Shown in pieces: positions 61,643 to 64,000 of a DNA stretch of 64,000 nucleotides. Below the pieces are notes generated by a model. The model was not told where the DNA came from and did no database searches. It saw only the letters and a list, made by a program, of their open reading frames with translations. Location of the stretch: assembly GCA_026129745.1 (NCBI GenBank), contig JAHCHL010000002.1:62001-126000 (forward strand), read 5' to 3'. Origin of the DNA: Fimbriimonadales bacterium (GTDB lineage Bacteria; Armatimonadota; Fimbriimonadia; Fimbriimonadales; ATM1). The translations under genes and the position numbers were made by a program. How positions within the stretch are numbered: the first letter of the stretch is position 1; each line of letters starts with the position of its first letter.

Positions 61643-64000
61643 TTATTGCGGCAACCTGTAACCGGCTACCAGGGGGTCCTGGGTTAGGATGATGACGGAC
61701 GCTTCGAAGGGCCGATCCGCGCCGATGACGATCCTGGTTTCTCCGGGATCGAGCCTGATCGATCCGACGAGGTAGAGATCGCCGGTCGAGGTCGCGGAAA
61801 CCGGTGCGAAGTCTTGTGTTCCGATTGTGAAGCGGACGGGGGCAGGCCGGCCGTCGCGTGTCGTTCGTGCGAAGACTCGGTAGGTGCCTGCGGACGGGAC
61901 TCTTGCGATGACAGTCAGCCCAGCCGGATCGGAGACGAGCGCCGATTTGCCATCAGCGGACTTGGTGGCCCCCGGCGCAATGGAGCAATCGACGACGATG
62001 GTGGCAGGTTGCGGTGCCAGCGAGAGGACGGTCGTTTGGTTTGCGGCGAGGCGGACTTCTCGCCGGCCTTCTTTCGTGGCGATTTGCTTTGCAACCGGTG
62101 AGGCGTTCCCGTTGAAAATGGCGATCCTTTCGCCGAGGTTGGTGACGTAAACGCCGTCGCGGCGGTCGTCGATGGCAGGGGCTTCTGCGGCGCCCGGAAC
62201 GATTTCGGCGAGGCGGTAGGTCAATGCCCGGACAACGGCGATGTACGTTTTCCAAAGCGCACGCTGACCTGGCATGAAGACAGCCAGTCCCCTACCGAAC
62301 GGCCGCGACCATTGGGTTGCGATCGTTGCGGGATCGACAGGCGCTTCAAAGAAACCTTTGAGTTCGACGGGTTCGGATGTAGCGCCCGATTCTGCGACTT
62401 CGATTGCGGCGATTCTCGTCGATGCATCTTGATCCATGCCGTCGAATCCGATTCGGATCGTCCCGGTCGAAGCATCGTCTGGGGAAACAACAAACTGGAA
62501 TCGCGAAATACCGCCGTCGAGAGTTATTCCGGCTTGCTTTCTTCCGCTAACGAGGATATCGATTTGGCCTTGCCTCGCGCCGTCTCCGCTGAATACGACG
62601 GTAACCAGCAGCTCTCTCCCGGTTCTCGCGGGCAGTCGGAGCAAAGCGCCATTGAATGCATAGCGTCCGGACGCGCCGCCAACGCCCCAACGGCCTTGCA
62701 CGAACTCCTCGTCGCCTTCACCTCCGAGCGTCACTCGATAGGCGTTGGGAATTGTGCCTTGCCATCTTTCATCGGGCCGCGCTCGCGGCAATTGCGTCGA
62801 CCATCCGAACAGCTCTGTCCATACCGATATGCCACCTGATGGATCTGTCATTCTTCCGAAGTCGTAGGCGGCGATCACTCCGCCCCCCCGCACCCATTCT
62901 CGCATTACGTTCAGCTCGCGGAGGTCCCAGATGCTTCCTTCGAGCAGGACTGCGACTCGGTATTTCGAAAGTGCGCCCGCAATGACGGCGGATTCGTCAA
63001 GGATGTCGAAATCGAGATAGTCGCGCATCTCGACGGCGCTTCGATACAGCAATGCCGGCACTGTTTGCGCTGGCCGCAAAACGTGAGACGAACTCGGATA
63101 AATGACAGCGACGTCTGTGATTGGTTCCGAGTACGTCAAGTGAGGCATCAGTGCGCTCCATGCATCTTTCGACGAGCGATAGGCTTGTGGCCAATCGATG
63201 TGTCCTCTTGATCCGAGCGACAGAGCCGCAAACAGTCTTTGATTGAATTTCGCGGGCGATCCAATAGTGGGTGCTTCCGTCCATATTGGTGTGTTGGCAG
63301 CCTTTGCCGCGCCGCGGATTCTTCCGAGCGACATTGCCCAGTCTTCGGCGAAGTCATAGAAGCCAACGTTCGTGATTTTCAATCCATCGGCTTTTTGCGC
63401 TGCTTTCGCAACTCCGTAGATGTCGAGACCGAGGTATGGAAGATCATTCGGCGGTCCAATCGGAATCAAAAGCGGCGATTCGAGAAAAATCTCATCCGCG
63501 ACGTTGCAAAGTTGGGAGACGAGACTTGGAATGGCTTCTCGATACCAAGCCATCCATTCGAGCCTCGCGCTGTATGGATAGTCCGGCGTGATAGGAAGTG
63601 GAAGCTTGGTCGGGTCTTCCGGGTTCATTCCCCAATCGATGTAAGCCTGTTCTATCGAGCCATGCAGATTTTGGACACGCCGCGTCCAAGAAGCGAGCGC
63701 TTTCGGGTCTCCAGCCCAGAATCCGGCTTTGGGGGGGGCAGATCGAAGAACACTTTCCCAGATTGCGACTTGTTCTGGCGACCTCGCTGACAATCCGGTG
63801 AAGAAACTCGCATCTCCAAACTCGTTCAACACTTTGAGCGTCACGAAATCGAGTTTAGGGAGTCTTCGGTTCACTATGCCGTATCCGGTAGCGGAGAATC
63901 TAATCCGTTCCATGTCCCAAGGCGAAAATGTTGGGATTCGTTGTCCGTCGATCAGATTCACCATTCCTTCACCGACGATGAGGCTGTCATCGAAGTCAGG
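61643..64000 (-). CDS. Large beta-galactosidase-like (GH42-type architecture) protein, N-terminal part outside the window
   Basis: At least 785 residues; the frame is open up to the right edge, so the N terminus is missing. The first part visible (SFF to LGSRGHIDWPQAYRS) looks like the end of a TIM-barrel glycosidase. It is followed by a glutamine-amidotransferase-like trimerisation domain (VAVLLEGSIWDLRELNVMREWVRGGGVIAAYDFGR), as in GH42 enzymes. Two beta-sandwich regions follow (near residues 430-530 and the C-terminal 130), probably carbohydrate-binding or Ig-like. The substrate is unknown and the acid/base residues cannot be checked. Alternative: a non-catalytic alpha-amylase-like surface protein. 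Confidence 0.6.
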   Translation of the reverse strand, partial: PDFDDSLIVGEGMVNLIDGQRIPTFSPWDMERIRFSATGYGIVNRRLPKLDFVTLKVLNEFGDASFFTGLSARSPEQVAIWESVLRSAPPKAGFWAGDPKALASWTRRVQNLHGSIEQAYIDWGMNPEDPTKLPLPITPDYPYSARLEWMAWYREAIPSLVSQLCNVADEIFLESPLLIPIGPPNDLPYLGLDIYGVAKAAQKADGLKITNVGFYDFAEDWAMSLGRIRGAAKAANTPIWTEAPTIGSPAKFNQRLFAALSLGSRGHIDWPQAYRSSKDAWSALMPHLTYSEPITDVAVIYPSSSHVLRPAQTVPALLYRSAVEMRDYLDFDILDESAVIAGALSKYRVAVLLEGSIWDLRELNVMREWVRGGGVIAAYDFGRMTDPSGGISVWTELFGWSTQLPRARPDERWQGTIPNAYRVTLGGEGDEEFVQGRWGVGGASGRYAFNGALLRLPARTGRELLVTVVFSGDGARQGQIDILVSGRKQAGITLDGGISRFQFVVSPDDASTGTIRIGFDGMDQDASTRIAAIEVAESGATSEPVELKGFFEAPVDPATIATQWSRPFGRGLAVFMPGQRALWKTYIAVVRALTYRLAEIVPGAAEAPAIDDRRDGVYVTNLGERIAIFNGNASPVAKQIATKEGRREVRLAANQTTVLSLAPQPATIVVDCSIAPGATKSADGKSALVSDPAGLTVIARVPSAGTYRVFARTTRDGRPAPVRFTIGTQDFAPVSATSTGDLYLVGSIRLDPGETRIVIGADRPFEASVIILTQDPLVAGYRLPQ

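Overview
The window reads as one chromosomal segment of a moderately GC-rich, diderm bacterium. The outer membrane is supported by a TolC/RND efflux operon, a Wza-like SLBB export protein and a PagL-like lipid A deacylase. A PEP-CTERM surface protein, three PilT-type ATPases in tandem, an exopolysaccharide locus and many promoter -10 boxes placed 5-8 nt before the start codon are also present. The combination fits Armatimonadota (Fimbriimonas-like lineages), but this is an inference from gene content and no rRNA is present. I see no phage, IS element, CRISPR array or plasmid signature.

Layout. 1-5022: a minus-strand tetR-tolC-adaptor-RND efflux operon with a palindromic operator over the tetR start; the RND gene runs off the left edge. 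5176-7803: ftsZ, a GYF/TM2 membrane protein and a lipid-anchored-type alpha/beta hydrolase. 7810-17383: a polysaccharide locus (Wzy-like polymerase, Wzz-like co-polymerase, nucleotide-sugar dehydrogenase, three glycosyltransferases, Wza-like exporter, sugar epimerase) with several convergent gene ends that overlap. 17380-21928: thioredoxin-like protein, solitary DNA methyltransferase, CADD-like haem-oxygenase-fold protein, tRNA-Ser, NAD kinase, TPR protein. 22074-26076: a secreted/anchored protein and three consecutive PilT-like ATPases. 26079-33058: MFS exporter, two cyclophilins, UbiA prenyltransferase, a 56-residue membrane peptide, PEP-CTERM protein, a flavin-dependent halogenase-like enzyme, an orphan CoA-transferase beta subunit. 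33065-39794: a seven-gene minus-strand run with phosphofructokinase and phosphoglycerate kinase plus envelope genes. 40232-44978: two DinB-fold proteins around a gene with one in-frame TGA, then a D-isomer 2-hydroxyacid dehydrogenase, Dps and a conserved protein. 44989-47033: a lower-GC minus-strand cassette with a membrane-anchored CxxC protein, a pseudopilin, a ten-cysteine small protein with an in-frame amber codon, and a membrane-anchored protein. 47228-64000: rhomboid, YebC, PurF, a sodium/solute symporter with a 33-residue partner, PurM, FabI, formimidoyltransferase, SPFH protein, HNH nuclease, CTP synthase, PilZ protein, a surface protein with a copper-amine-oxidase-N-like domain, and a partial glycosidase-like giant.

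The two most notable points are the following. (1) The gene at 40895-42073 appears to be a secreted selenoprotein: one UGA at codon 79 in a Cys-Thr-Sec context, uninterrupted coding sequence on both sides, and a hairpin at the spacing expected of a bacterial SECIS element. (2) At least ten genes carry a -10 hexamer 5-8 nt before their start codon, which predicts widespread leaderless translation. Other items worth testing are the redox/pseudopilin/Cys-rich cassette, a CADD-like protein that may make p-aminobenzoate by the self-sacrificing route, and a WxWxIP flavin halogenase.
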